Of a stretch of 64,000 bases of DNA, positions 1-12,200 are shown in pieces. The notes below the pieces were generated by a model, which had not been told where the DNA came from, ran no database searches, and saw nothing but the letters and a program-made list of their open reading frames with translations. A program made the translations under genes and the position numbers. Within the stretch, counting starts at the first letter, position 1. Each line of letters opens with the position of its first letter. The stretch lies in assembly GCA_964036045.1 (NCBI GenBank), contig OZ038397.1, forward strand, positions 22,660,032-22,724,031, in the 5' to 3' direction. Source of the DNA: Eutreptiella sp. 'Long Island Sound 2002'. Its lineage: Eukaryota; Euglenozoa; Euglenophyceae; Eutreptiales; Eutreptiaceae.

Positions 1-10
1 GCATCCCCAG

Positions 11-160
11 CACACCTACAACCTGCTGTGGAACCTGTCGTTACACGTACTGATGCCGACACTCGCTCCGAAGGATGTTGTGGACTGGGAGCGCCGGCGC
101 TTGAACCCCCGTGCCGGAGACACAGAGACAACCCTGTATATGGACAAGCCTGTGCTGCAG
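11..160 (+). CDS. ASPM: ASPM exon, region between the two calponin-homology domains
   Basis: A 50-codon block is open in one frame between an acceptor-like CAG ending at 10 and a CAG|GTTTGA donor after 160. The translation starts HTYNLLWNLSLHVL and ends DKPVLQ. The LLW-N/K-L/I pattern followed by a Glu/Arg-rich stretch resembles the segment of animal ASPM just before the second CH domain, and the next exon in the same gene is clearly CH2. Both ends are phase 0, as for the next three exons. ASPM is a spindle-pole and microtubule minus-end protein. The left boundary is only inferred, because the exon could begin before the window. Confidence 0.6.
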
Positions 161-948
161 GTTTGACATGCATGCAGGATCCCTCGAGGTCAAAGAGGGC
201 CCACACACAAGTACAGCTTTATTTCAAAACCGGTCGTCTAAACCCCAACAAGCCCCTCCCCCCCTCCGACTCTGAATATCCTGCCCGGGGTCTGGGAGGG
301 GGGGAGGGGGAGGATTGTTGGGGTCCGGGTCGCCCATCCAACGCCCCCCATGGACGGTCGGACCGTGTACCTTCCATCGACGGGACACGACATCGGTATG
401 ACCGCGGACATCACTGTCCTGCACCACCGCCACACAGGCTTCCCTCCTCCCCCATGGGCATAGACACGTCCTCTCCATCAACCACAAGGCCCTTACCCGC
501 CACGTCTTGAGAAATTTAGCCATCTGCCAACGCTCTCCACATGAGTCCGTTTGTTCTGGTATGTCCCTTCTGACAAAACCGTGAAGGGACATACTGGAAG
601 CAAAGGCTGCAGGAGGGTTGTCAAAGGACGGCAATCAGCACCACTGGGTCAATTCAAGTCAAAATCTGAGAACTCTTGGAATAGCCCTAGGTTTTGGGTT
701 TTTTGTAGCCAACCGCCATCCGACCACTGCTGGCGGTGTCAGGTTTGACTGGGTTCTTCACATGAAACATCACTCAGTCGTTTTGTGTGAAAGCGGAAGT
801 GAAATGAGACACCCATCTTTTTGGCAGGCGGCATGCTTCACATCCGTCATTCACACCCTTGCGCATGTGGCAAGCAACCGCCTGCCTCATCATCAACACA
901 AAGCACTGTATGCTCATGGAGGGTTCACACACGATTGTTTCATCACAG
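161..948 (+). other. ASPM intron, no gene seen
   Basis: This lies between the CAG|GTTTGA donor and the CATCACAG acceptor at 947-948. It contains a G-rich run near 290-316 and otherwise shows no recognisable coding or repeat content. Short open frames here overlap on both strands and have no domain. Confidence 0.5.
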
Positions 949-1140
949 GCACTGCTGGATTGGACAGCTACTGCCTGCATGCAGCATGGTCTGAAGGTCA
1001 ACAATTTGACGTCCTCTTTCGTTGATGGGCGGGCCTTCTGCTACTTGCTGGCAACGTACTGTCCCAAGTTGGTGCCGCCTGAAAGGGTCAAGATGCCACA
1101 GAAAGAGTATCATCATGAGAGTTTGGTTGCCGTCGATGAG
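949..1140 (+). CDS. ASPM: ASPM exon, first half of second calponin-homology domain
   Basis: There are 64 codons, phase 0 at both ends, with acceptor AG at 947-948 and donor GAG|GTACGT. The product begins ALLDWTATAC and contains VNNLTSSFVDGRAFCYLL followed by ATYCPKLVPP. The L-x-DW opening and the F-x-DGR-x-x-CYL core are the signature of the ASPM CH2 domain (animal ASPM has F-S-DGR-V-LCYL at this place). CH domains of this class contribute to microtubule or actin binding. The exon stops where the variable loop of CH2 begins, and the fold resumes in the exon at 1895. Confidence 0.85.
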
Positions 1141-1894
1141 GTACGTTATGATGTCTTTGCGTGCGTTGCAACGCTAAGCGGCAGCTCTCTGCTGACATCA
1201 TTGTACCTTGACCATTGGTGTTCTGCCATTTTGGGCCGCCACTTTTGATATTGATTCGTGTCTGACATCTTTGCTGTCATGTCTGGATCAGAGATGACAA
1301 GGAGGAAGGAAAACTCTGGTGGACGTGAACCCCAAACTCCGATGACCCAAGATGCTTGCCAAAATGAACAACAATACAATCGACAGCCACAAATTGACGA
1401 ATCGCATGAACACCCGCATGAAACAATGCTATGTTGTGTCAGAATTGGACCTCCGATGTTCCATGGGTTCAAGTCAGTAGCGATTGCAATCTGAATGGGG
1501 ACCATGTTGTGGGGGGAGGGAAGGCGTGAGTTTGAAATGCCTGTACCATCGCCAATACCACCCTTCCCTTCCCTTCCCAACCCTGCTTTTCTGGGGGTCA
1601 CTCACAAAGGAAAGGGGGGGCGGTCAACCCATATGGAAGATCCAACCAAGACAATGACAGAGCTCAGAAGCAGGGTGGGACAGAGTGCAATTGCCCAAAT
1701 ACAACAGCCTGGAATTGGAGTGTTGCACCCAGAGAACGCCAAGGTTTTGCGTTGCGACTCTACAACGCCTATGGGCCCTACTGAAGCAGGGTTTGTATTG
1801 ACGGACACCTTGTGTTGGACAGTGATGCTACCCCAGCTTGTTATCAGGCCCTGCTCTTTCATCAGCATTGCAGCTGTGCTTATGCTCTGCGCAG
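1141..1894 (+). other. ASPM intron
   Basis: This runs from donor GTACGT to the acceptor CTCTGCGCAG at 1894. There is no recognisable gene. It contains a short CCCTTCCCTTCCC-type run near 1560-1580. Confidence 0.5.
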
Positions 1895-2032
1895 GTGGTC
1901 GAAGGCCAATCATGGAAGGCCTCATTTGATGTGAAGGCGAACCCGGAGGACGATCCCGTGACGCACAATTTTAAGTTGCTGCAAGCGGCCATCGATCGTT
2001 TGGGGCTCATTCCCCCTCTCATCACCCGCAAG
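1895..2032 (+). CDS. ASPM: ASPM exon, middle of second calponin-homology domain
   Basis: There are 46 codons, phase 0. It follows GCGCAG and ends CGCAAG|GTCGTT. The product runs VVEGQSWKASFD..., then HNFKLLQAAIDRLGLIPPLI. The NF-x-L-x-x-A-x-x-x-LG-x-IP pattern matches the ASPM CH2 helix preceding the last CH helix. Protein order and phase continue from the 949-1140 exon. The donor GTCGTT is non-ideal, so the right edge could move by a few bases. Confidence 0.75.
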
Positions 2033-2219
2033 GTCGTTTGCTTCCCGCTTTGCCTCTTGACCCCAGATTGAACCCAAAGTTTGACCTGAATCAGACAACG
2101 TCCTACCACCTGACGAAGCCCCCCCCCCAAAAAAAACAACGAAAAGGCCTCTGTCGCTGACCTTTTTGCATATGCACCCCTGCCCCACCATTCCGGGGTA
2201 GATGACCCCCCCCCCCCAC

Positions 2220-4410
2220 GACCAATGTGCCTGCAGATCGTGCTCTTTAAATGGGTATCAGCGCCCGTTTACCTAATGCTTGAAGACATTGTAGGATTTG
2301 TCACCCCCTCAGCCCAAAAAGCCTTCATCAAAGGCCGCTTTATTTTTGACCACATATGGCACGCGCGGAACATGGGGGGCCATGCAGCAAGGGTTGGTGG
2401 TAAGTATTGATTTTTCTAGGGCATTGGCTCAGTCCACTACAATTACTTTGCGGCATTTTTTCTCCACATTGGCCTGCCAAAGTGCCTGATCTCCCTCCTC
2501 ATGACAATGTTCAAGGCCCAGTTCATTTTTGCCCTGGGGAGGGGGTTGGTCAAAGGAGTGGTGGTGCCCCCCCAGTCCGGTACAAACAAGGAGACCCACT
2601 CTCACCCGCAATCTTCACAATGGTATGTTTGGTCGTGGTCCACGCAAGCGCACATACGCGTCCTTTTCTATGAGGATGATCTATTCTTGTACATAAGCGG
2701 TGTGTAAACTCCTCCCCCACATCTTTGAGCACCTCCGAAAGTTGGGCATCTTGGTGGGGCTAAAACTAAACCTGGCCAAATCAGCATTTCTGATCAAGGG
2801 AGTTTGGTCTCACACACACCTGCGATCCTTTGGAATTGAAGTGAAAGAACGAGTAAAATACTTGGGTATCCTCCTGGGGCACCAGTGAGGAAACCTCCGC
2901 ACCCATCATTGCAATGGCTTCCGCAAAAGCCCACCTCATAAGTCATCCTCAGAGTAGCCCTTTTCCAGGAGTGGGTTTTGCCATTCTTCATCTTCCCAGC
3001 AAGAGCCTACTTCCCAACCAATCAAGTGGTAGCTAAGTTGGCAGCAATATACAAGGTGGCGTTGGCTTTGCATAGTTGGGGCCTGACACTACCCATTCTG
3101 GCAATGCCACACAAACTAGGAGGCCACCACCTGCCACAACCACGCACATTTCTACAGTGGCAACATTCAACGCCATTTGTCCTGCTCGGAAAGAACCACA
3201 GAAAGTGCCAGCCCTGTCCAAGCAATATATGGAACGGTGGACGCAAACCTTTGAAATCCAATTGGATGGACGGCTCCTGCCCTGGTTGCAGTTGGGGCCC
3301 ATCCCATGGAAAACTTACCCCTTTTGGGGAACATCTTGCAAGGCCTTTTCATTGCACCTGCGCCAGTGGCGGCACCGCCGGAGGAAATAATACCAGCCAT
3401 GCCGCTGTGGCACTCAGCATGGTTCAGGGACACACACAAAAATGCGTATTTCTCCCCCTCCCTAATCAGAAAGGGGATCATGATGGTAGCACAAATGCGT
3501 GAGCTGGAGGGTGGGTGTTCCAACCTGCTCTGCACTTGGGCCCCAGTGTACCTGGCGGGGCTCCAACTTCTGCATGCGCGCCCCTGACCCAAGCCCTCAA
3601 CCCCTGATGAAACCAAACCCACCTTCTGGCTGAATTGAAACAATCGAGTAAGGCTTTGGTACCTCATGGCACAAACTCCAGAGCCACCGAGACAGCCGAC
3701 GGAGGTCTGGAAGGCATGGCACGCACTGCACCTCCCATCCCCATCTGGATGGCGCTCTGGAAAAAGCTGTCAGTAGGACTTCGACTGGCCAACTGGCAGC
3801 CACATGGGACAGCCTGCCCTGTCTGTGGAGTACAGGAAACCTCACAGAACGCGGTGGCAGGGTGCAGGCATATATTAGTGGCAACCCACATTGTCACCTC
3901 GTGTATGGGACCAGCGGCCACACCCAAAGGACCAGTGCCAGACCCGACGGATATCCTGTGGCACAATCCTGCCCTCTCCCTCTCTACTCCATTGGGTATT
4001 ACGCTGTGGTCAGTAGTAAGGGCAGCATGGTCGCAGTACTGCATGCACAAGTTAAACTAGCGCATGGGGTGCCCCACGTGGGAGCAGTTCCAGGCGCTGT
4101 GGCTCAAAGTGCTGCGGGGGTAGGAAGAGCACCGTCCCCCACCCTCCCCACAGACGAAGGAACGTTACTGATATGGGACCACACAGTGTTGCAACACCCA
4201 CGAGTGGCGGTCTCGTCGACCAGGTTCCCCCCACAACTGCAGGTGCCAGTACAAAAACGAAAGAAGAAATTCCAAAATGCAGCGGAGCTGGCAGAACGCT
4301 ATGAGAACCATCATACAAGGATATCAACAGCAGGGGTGGCACATCATGTACCCCGGTGGATCATCAGAAAACCAGCAAATTACTGTTTGGACTCTCGATC
4401 CCCTTAACGC
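2220..4410 (+). mobile_element. Decayed LINE (non-LTR retrotransposon) in ASPM intron
   Basis: Scattered + strand fragments, separated by frameshifts, keep the order of a LINE reverse transcriptase. QKAFIKGRFIFDHI lies near 2310-2360. SIDFSRA (the first RT aspartate motif) lies near 2405. YKQGDPLSPAIF lies near 2580, and YEDDLFLYI (the catalytic F/Y-x-DD box) near 2670. GLKLNLAKSAF and KYLGILLG lie near 2760-2880. Downstream are a WFRDTHKNAYFS..IRKGI block near 3420-3480 and a CPVCG..ET..C finger-like block near 3820-3870, as in LINE C-terminal regions. No single frame spans it, so it is dead. Ends and target duplications are not visible. Confidence 0.75.
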
Positions 4411-4795
4411 TTTCAATGCCCCCAGCCTCTTTTAAGAGGGTGTGGCTCAAAGGGTGCCCAGTTCAGTGTTTGCCCCGCTGCAGGCCGTGAAGGAATGTGA
4501 TTGTCCGGTCATAAACCCAGTCCGCATCTAAGTGATTTCAGAGTTCCTGTGGGGCGCCGAAGAGAGCCTCTTTCGGATGTGCAAATGAACCAATCCTTGG
4601 TAGGGCTGCGCAACAGGCAATCCGAGGCGCAAGCTTGTGATCTTGGTACGTAAGTTTGAGGGCCATGCGGCAACTATGACCCAGTCTCTAGTGGCCCTGC
4701 GTGGGTCTACGTCAGTCTTTGTGCCTGTCCTCTCTGTTCATTCCATGCTCAACGTCTGCATACCCCTGCTGCTCCCATTTGCTCCGTTGATGTAG

Positions 4796-5062
4796 AATTT
4801 GGTGGGTGGAGGACCGGGAGATGAGCGCATCGTGGCCATTTTCCTGGCATTTTTATTCCAACGCTTGCGCTGTATCCGGCGTCAATCAGAGGCAGTGGCT
4901 ACAATCTGGCGTGCTTGGCGTACCCGCCTCGAGTCACGTGTGACTTTGCGACACTCTGCCGCAGCTGTGAAGGTGTGCATTGCCGGTGCTGGTATTCGTC
5001 TCTGCCAGCGACTGTCTCGTGCACAAAGGGAATGGGATGTCACAGCAGTGCGTGCAACACTC
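4796..5062 (+). CDS. ASPM: ASPM exon, end of CH2 plus first IQ motifs
   Basis: There are 89 codons, phase 0. Acceptor TAG is at 4793-4795 and donor ACACTC|GTTTGG after 5062. GDERIVAIFLAFLFQRL is the last CH2 helix (ASPM pattern P-DE-x-V-V-x-x-YLSFLC-x-RL). It is followed by AVATIWRAWRTRL, the first IQ motif, and AVKVCIAGAGIRL. Joining codon 89 to the exon at 9209 gives AVRATL-VQSTWRGFAARRAY, an uninterrupted IQ motif, which supports this donor over reading on to the stop near 5093. IQ motifs bind calmodulin or myosin-light-chain-type proteins. Confidence 0.8.
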
Positions 5063-5815
5063 GTTTGGCCGTCGAATCATGCTTTTGCTGGGTAATGGTT
5101 TTCAGCATCACACCCCTGCTCTCAAGGGATGCCCAACACCGCCCCCCCCCCCCTTGTTGGTGTGCTGTTGGACCTTGCGCCTCGTGCTCGGCCACAGGGT
5201 CGTTGAGGCAAGGAGGTGGTTTCTTAGATAGCTGGTTAGTTTAGGTTGCAGCCTTGTTTTTTGGTTTGGGCTTGGTTTGGGCTTGGTGAAACAGAGGGCG
5301 CTATGCGTCAACCGGTGTCGCAAATTGGAATGGTACAAAGAGACCCAAATGTTTAAAAAGTTGTGGCACACTGAACAGGTCCACATCAGTCATACAGAGT
5401 GGCACATCTCCATCAAAGTATCTCAGATTTGGCAAGCTGTTAATTTGCCTTTGTCCTCAATTTATTGCACGTGTGATTGTGGTGCTCCTCTTGATAGAAA
5501 GAGGCCAAAGCACTGTCAATGGATTGAATGAATGTTTTCAGACCTCCTGGAATTATGGTATATTTGACCCCAGCCGCCCCGAATGCTATCACAGCAGCTG
5601 ATATATGTGAGCTTGGAGAGTGCCTCTTGCCTCAGTGACTAAATTGGGAATGCCACAGGCATGCAGATACACAGAATTATCACTCTGGTTGCATTGAATG
5701 TCACAAGTAACCCCTGGGGGTTTTGATGGCTTCTTCTATTTTCAATTTCAGCAGAATCTTAGACCCATCCCCATCCTTGGGCCGCGTTCCATAGGGAACA
5801 AACACCGATCAAAGT

Positions 5816-6049
5816 ATGAAGGATGTAGACAATTTTCGCCAGCCAATGTGGAAGACAGTAGTTGGAAAGAATAAAGTTGATGATTCAGTTGCGTCAGTGT
5901 TCAAGTGGCTGAAATTCAAAGTGGCTGAAGGATACCAGGTGGCTCAACGTCAAGAGGGGTATGGACTGGAAGTAGTATTGGGTCTCTGCAGCTCCGATAC
6001 AGGGGTCCGTTGCATTACCCATCATCACTATGCCCATTGCCCACATGGC
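5816..6049 (+). other. Unrecognised open frame in intron
   Basis: An ATG-initiated frame begins MKDVDNFRQPMWKTVVGKN and contains VFKWLKFKVAEGYQVAQ. The composition looks protein-like up to about 6000 and then degenerates into His/Cys/Pro-rich sequence. It could be a remnant of a mobile element or chance. No family was recognised and no splice signals are convincing. Confidence 0.2.
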
Positions 6050-6293
6050 ATACCATCCATGTGCAGAAATAGATCCCTGGAGGCCCACTCATGCTTCACA
6101 AGGCCAGTGCCCCCCCTGGTGGCCCCACAAAGGACCTTTGGTACCTTCCCCCCCCCCCCCGTGTCCATGAGGATGCAATGGGTTAGCACAAAGGAGGTAC
6201 GCAAAAGCTCTAACAGCGAGCTCTCATAATTATGCAATCCTGTGCAATATGACACTGTTGCGTTTTTTTTTTTTGGAACCAGCCGGTGATGGT

Positions 6294-6322
6294 CCCCCCC
6301 CCCCCCCCCCCGGGGGGGGGGG
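6294..6322. repeat. C18/G11 inverted homopolymer palindrome
   Basis: Eighteen C (6294-6311) are followed directly by eleven G (6312-6322), so the strand can fold back on itself with no loop sequence. A second G run follows at 6331-6341. Twelve T precede it at 6263-6274. Such tracts are slippage-prone and can form G-quadruplexes. Confidence 0.8.
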
Positions 6323-6356
6323 ATGGACATGGGGGGGGGGGAGACCTCTCAAAATG

Positions 6357-6611
6357 TTCCCTGAAGGTACTATTGTGCGCCATGTTCGTTCCACAAAGGA
6401 GCCTGTGCCGGCTGTTGTGCAAGGCCCTTCTCCTCATGGTGATCAGTACAGAACCATCACGTACAAATGCGGTGCCACAGAAGTTGTGCATGACCGCCCT
6501 TCCCTGAAACGTTTGACAGCCGTGCGGGCCACCTCACCGCCCCCACGTCCCGCACAGACACCTGTGCTACCAGCAGAGGTGTTGCCCCCCAAAGGTGCAC
6601 GGCAGTTGTAG
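6357..6611 (+). other. Unrecognised open frame in intron, possible element remnant
   Basis: An 85-codon stretch reads FPEGTIVRHVRSTKEPVPAV..., then DQYRTITYKCGATEVVHDRP and a proline-rich tail ending GARQL-stop. The small beta-rich block (EGT-V, then YRTITYKCG) is reminiscent of the SH3/chromo-like tails seen at the end of some retroelement integrases, but this is only a resemblance. Coding character seems to continue in another frame (VVPLADGQHVQLFKTMWDRKKKFY at 6611-6700), which would imply a frameshifted relic. Confidence 0.25.
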
Positions 6612-7664
6612 TCCCTCTGGCTGATGGGCAGCATGTGCAGCTGTTCAAGACTATGTGGGACCGGAAAAAGAAGTTTTACACTGTCCCTGTTCAGCAGTAG
6701 GGGCATGCAGCAAACTGATGGACTGATGCATTGTATTGAGAATTTTGCTTTTTTGCATCATTTGCATGGCACCATTCGATCTCTATATGTCAGTGTGTAT
6801 TTCAGAGCCTTGGGCGATGTACAGCAAGCAACTGATCGGTCATAAATTCTGCGTAGTATGCGGCTGTAATTTGTTCGTTGGCGATGGTGTCTATCCCCTT
6901 GGGGGGGATCACTTGGCAACGGTTCTCCCCGGGGGGGGAACCGGGGGGGGGGAACCGTCGTCCCTGGGGGATGGATATGGGGGGGGGAAGGTTCAAGCTG
7001 TGCAGGTGGGGCTGAGAACTACTTAAGGTGAGCTCGGCAAAGGGGTAGGTCAAACCGTTGAGAGACTAACCTTGGTGAACGCAAGACCAAGAGCTACCTG
7101 CAGTTGGGGAGGGGGGGGGGGGGGTATTGACCCCTATTTCCCCCATCCCATCCCTTGCATGTCACTGTTTTGTCTCTTTCTCTCCCACATCTAGCCTTTG
7201 AGGTTGGTGTTAGTTAGTGTCATCGTAGGTTTGCAGGTGTGTTTCATTAAGGGTCAGCCAGGTTTGGTGTTGAGAATAAAGATGCATTAGTATCAGAATG
7301 TGGAGTGCATTGCCTCGGTTTCCATTTCCTGGCATTTGTTCCTATTTGTGTTTCATCCAATCAATCTCCCAATTCAATTTCGTCTCACCCCTTCCCCCCT
7401 CCCCCAGCAACGACAGTAGGGGAATAGATATTCTACTCTCACCCATAACCTCCATAACATACACTTAGACCTCCCCAAATACATACTCCCCTTGCCCGGG
7501 GACATGCCTCCACAAAACACAAGCAACTATGAACCAACGGACAAAGTTACGCCATCTTTGATTGTTCACCCCTCAGCCCCCCTTCTCCCCTCCAAACCAA
7601 AGTTTTGCTTAACAGCTCAACATCTCCATGGGGGTGGGGGGCTAAACCCCCCCCCCCCCGTAGT

Positions 7665-7772
7665 GATTGGGCCAAAATTTTCTCCCGGCCTTTGGCCAAT
7701 CAAAATTTTTCTCTGGCGCCTTTGGCGTATGTCAGTTTAGGCCAAAAGATTTCTTTGGCACCTTTGGCACGT
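7665..7772. repeat. Short imperfect tandem repeat with TTTGGC/GCC motifs
   Basis: Three related blocks of about 35 bp each contain GGCCAAAA..TTT..TCT followed by GGC(G/A)CCTTTGGC. The GCCTTTGGC and GGCCAAA parts are mutually complementary, giving small hairpins. No function is evident. Confidence 0.4.
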
Positions 7773-9208
7773 CTAACAACTCATGGTTACCCCGTGGGTC
7801 CCCCCCACAACCCCTCACCAAAACAAGGGGGGCACCCTCACCGTGAAACCAAAGTTGATATTTATTTGGAGGTGTGTGCAAGTTATGTTTTGCTTTTGGG
7901 TGATTTGCGCTTCTACTGTATTTTTTGAGTGTTTGAGTATTTTTGATGTGTTTGGATTGGATATTGTTGTCTCCATCGGCTATGGTGGATCACAGTAGGG
8001 TGACCAAGAATATGGGGGCAAACACGGTGTGGTAACCACGAATTCAGTTCAAAGGTGCCCGCGAGAGTGACAACACCACTGCTCCGTTGCGGTATGGTTG
8101 CTCTTCTTGCATAGTGCATTGATTCGATGCACTCTTGTTCACCATGATTGTGGCTTCGCTCCGAGGCTAGTGACCATGGGAGGGCTAGTCAGAGAGCAAG
8201 TTGAGATATGTGCCTGTGGGGTGGGGCCAAATGGCCCTGCATGCCACCCCCAAAGTCATGAAGTTAGGGTTTGGGGCTTTGTCACAGTGACTTCATGAAC
8301 GGGCTCCCCAACTCTCTTTGCTCTTTTTGTAGTTAGACTGCCCAAACATGTAAATGTATATAGACAATGATGCCCACAGCTAGCCTTGCTGCAAGGGCAT
8401 TCTTGTGCCCTAGATATGATGGATTGTAAATTCCCCATTTCTGAGTCAACCCGCAGGGGTCCCCCTGCAGCCCCCCCTCCTCCCCCCTTGGACCCCCCCA
8501 AAAACTCTGCTCTAGACCCCAAACCTACACAAAGCAGCAGTCTTATCACCTCCGCTACGGGGCCGACAACTCGTTGGGTGCTTTGGGAGGTTTTGTTGCT
8601 GTTGTGAGAATTTCCTGTTTGTTTTGCCCGTTGCTGCTGCTGCCGCTGTTGCTGTTATATGGTGAGTGTTCTACCCCCACGTATGTGTAGTCAAACTGCA
8701 CAGACGGATTTTAATGGAGAGTTCAAATATGCCCAAATTAACAGCCCAAAAAAATTTGAACCTTCACCCTTACACTGTGGGTGTTGGGGTTCAGAGCTAC
8801 ACTGAAACGCCCCCCACGAGTAGCAAAGTAGCAAAGTAACAGTGATGTAGAACAGGACTCTTCTGTCCTGGCGTATGGCCAGAGCATCATAGAGGGCCCC
8901 ACGAACGTACAACACACATGCATCAACCCGGATGTTTTCACCGGCAACCTTGGCTTTCGTCGTTCAGCCCAAGAGAGGAGGGGTGGGGGAGTTTGATAGG
9001 TATTGGGGATGCTTATGGGGGAGAACCTGACACCAGTTGCTCAACCATGTCACCCGAACCATCACTCCCTACCCACTAGTGGTACTGGCTTCCCTGCTCC
9101 TCCCTCTTACTGACACCAGACCTACTGGCGCGCCTTGGTTTCTCAACCTTCTTCCCTGCTAAGACTGGCAGTCCGCTAAACTTCGCCCCCCACGGTATCT
9201 CGCATCAG

Positions 9209-12200
9209 GTGCAGTCCACGTGGCGGGGGTTTGCTGCGCGCAGGGCGTACAGTCGCCAGCGCCATGCGCTGGTTCGGTTGCAGGTTCACCTCCGCGCCGC
9301 GGTATGTCAACGCCGCTACCAGCGACTGCGCGTTGCTGCTCTCCGTATCCAAGGGCGACGGCGTGCAATTGTGGCATGCAGGCGACAGCGGAATGGGTAC
9401 TTGAGGCTGAAGGCCGCTATCCGGTTTGTTCAGACGCGGCGACGGGCGACCGTGGCGTGCAGGCGACAGCGGTCGGAATATTTGAGGCTGAAGGCAACTG
9501 CTGGCTGCGTGCAAGCCCGCCGGCGGGCGATTGTGGCATGCAGGCGGCAGCACGCCAGGCATTTGAGGCTGAAGGCGGCAGCAATCAAGCTGCAGACACA
9601 GTGGCGCGGTGTGATGGCGCGGCAGCAGCTGCAGCATCTGCGCGAGACTGCGCGGCGTCTGCATGAGACGGCGATGGCAGTGAAGGTGCAGTCGTGGTGG
9701 AGGGCGTCGTGGTGCCGCATGATTTTCAACTACGAGACAGGGGTCCTGAAGGCCGCCGTGCGCATGGCTCGCGGCGGCCTGCAGCGGCGGCGGTATCAGC
9801 GGCTGCGCGCGGCTGTCTGCCAGGCGCAGGCGTGGCGTCGCGGAACCGTGGCATGCAGAAAGCAGCGCTCCGCATACCAGTCACTTAGGGAGGCCACAAT
9901 CGTCCTGCAGACAGCATGGCGAGCCAGGCAGTGCCGTGCCGCCTACGAACACCACCGCATGGTAGTGATCAGGGCGCAAGCAATGGTCAGGTGCAAGCAA
10001 CAGCAGAGACGCTACCAGCAGCTGCGCCATGCCAGCCTCTGTATCCAAACGCGACGGCGGGCGATTGTGGCATGCAGACGCCAGCTGCACGCGTACAGGA
10101 GGCTGAAGGGAGCTACTCGGTATGTGCAGGCACGCCGGCGGGCGATTGTGGCATGCAGACGCCAGCTGCACGCGTACAGGAGGCTGAAGGGAGCTACTCG
10201 GTATGTGCAGGCACGCCGGCGGGCGATTGTGGTGTGCAGAAGACAGAGATCCACATATTTGAGGCTGAAGGCCGCCACAGTCAGGCTGCAGACAGCATGG
10301 CGAGCCAGGCAGTGCCGTGCCGCCTACGAACACCACCGCATGGTAGTGATCAGGGCGCAAGCAATGGTCAGGTGCAAGCAACAGCAGAGACGCTACCAGC
10401 AGCTGCGCCATGCCAGCCTCTGTATCCAAACGCGACGGCGGGCGATTGTGGCATGCAGACGCCAGCTGCACGCGTACAGGAGGCTGAAGGGAGCTACTCG
10501 GTACGTGCAGGCACACCGGCGGGCGATTGTGGCATGCAGACGCCAGCTGCACGCGTACAGGAGGCTGAAGGGAGCTACTCGGTATGTGCAGGCACGCCGG
10601 CGGGCGATTGTGGTGTGCAGAAGACAGAGATCCACTTATTTGAGGCTGAAGGCCGCCACAGTCAGGCTGCAGACAGCATGGCGAGCCAGGCAGTGCCGTG
10701 CCGCCTACGAACACCACCGCATGGTAGTGATCAGGGCGCAAGCAATGGTCAGGTGCAAGCAACAGCAGAGACGCTACCAGCAGCTGCGCCATGCCAGCCT
10801 CTGTATCCAAACGCGACGGCCGGCGATTGTGGCATGCAGACGGCAGCTGCACGCGTACAGGAGGCTGAAGGGAGGTACTCGGTATGTGCAGGCACGCCGG
10901 CGGGCGATTGTGGCATGCAGACGCCAGCTGCACGCGTACAGGAGGCTGAAGGGAGCTACTCGGTACGTGCAGGCACGCCGGCGGGCGATTGTGGCATGCA
11001 GACGCCAGCTGCACGCGTACAGGAGGCTGAAGGGAGCTACTCGGTATGTGCAGGCACGCCGGCGGGCGATTGTGGTGTGCAGAAGACAGAGATCCACTTA
11101 TTTGAGGCTGAAGGCCGCCACAGTCAGGCTGCAGACAGCATGGCGAGCCAGGCAGTGCCGTGCCGCCTACGAACACCACCGCATGGTAGTGATCAGGGCG
11201 CAAGCAATGGTCAGGTGCAAGCAACAGCAGAGACGCTACCAGCAGCTGCGCCATGCCAGCCTCTGTATCCAAACGCGACGGCGGGCGATTGTGGCATGCA
11301 GACGCCAGCTGCACGCGTACAGGAGGCTGAAGGGAGCTACTCGGTATGTGCAGGCACGCCGGCGGGCGATTGTGGCATGCAGACGCCAGCTGCACGCGTA
11401 CAGGAGGCTGAAGGGAGCTACTCGGTACGTGCAGGCACGCCGGCGGGCGATTGTGGCATGCAGACGCCAGCTGCACGCGTACAGGAGGCTGAAGGGAGCT
11501 ACTCGGTATGTGCAGGCACGCCGGCGGGCGATTGTGGTGTGCAGAAGACAGAGATCCACTTATTTGAGGCTGAAGGCCGCCACAGTCAGGCTGCAGACAG
11601 CATGGCGAGCCAGGCAGTGCCGTGCCGCCTACGAACACCACCGCATGGTAGTGATCAGGGCGCAAGCAATGGTCAGGTGCAAGCAACAGCAGAGACGCTA
11701 CCAGCAGCTGCGCCATGCCAGCCTCTGTATCCAAACGCGACGGCGGGCGATTGTGGCATGCAGACGCCAGCTGCACGCGTACAGGAGGCTGAAGGGAGCT
11801 ACTCGGTACGTGCAGGCACGCCGGCGGGCGATTGTGGCATGCAGACGCCAGCTGCACGCGTACAGGAGGCTGAAGGGAGCTACTCGGTATGTGCAGGCAC
11901 GCCGGCGGGCGATTGTGGTGTGCAGAAGACAGAGGTCCACATATTTGAGGCTGAAGGCCGCCACAGTCAGGCTGCAGACAGCATGGCGAGCCAGGCAGTG
12001 CCGTGCCGCCTACGAACACCACCGCATGGTAGTGATCAGGGCGCAAGCAATGGTCAGGTGCAAGCAACAGCAGAGACGCTACCAGCAGCTGCGCCATGCC
12101 AGCCTCTGTATCCAAACGCGACGGCGAGCGATTGTGGCATGCAGACGGCAGCTGCACGCGTACAGGAGGCTGAAGGGAGGTACTCGGTATGTGCAGGCAC

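Larger units (their letters stand above)
5063..9208 (+). other. ASPM intron of 4.1 kb
   Basis: This intron separates the first IQ exon from the giant IQ exon. It holds several G or C homopolymer runs (5143-5155, 6150-6160, 6294-6322, 7110-7124), two unrecognised open frames listed separately, and a small repeat near 7665-7770. No tRNA or conserved gene was recognised. Acceptor is CGCATCAG at 9208. Confidence 0.6.

Noticed and set aside
5063-5095. Reading the first IQ exon on to the stop near 5093
   Set aside because: Using the GTTTGG donor at 5063 gives a perfect IQ motif with the 9209 exon, while read-through gives WPSNHAFAG and a stop.
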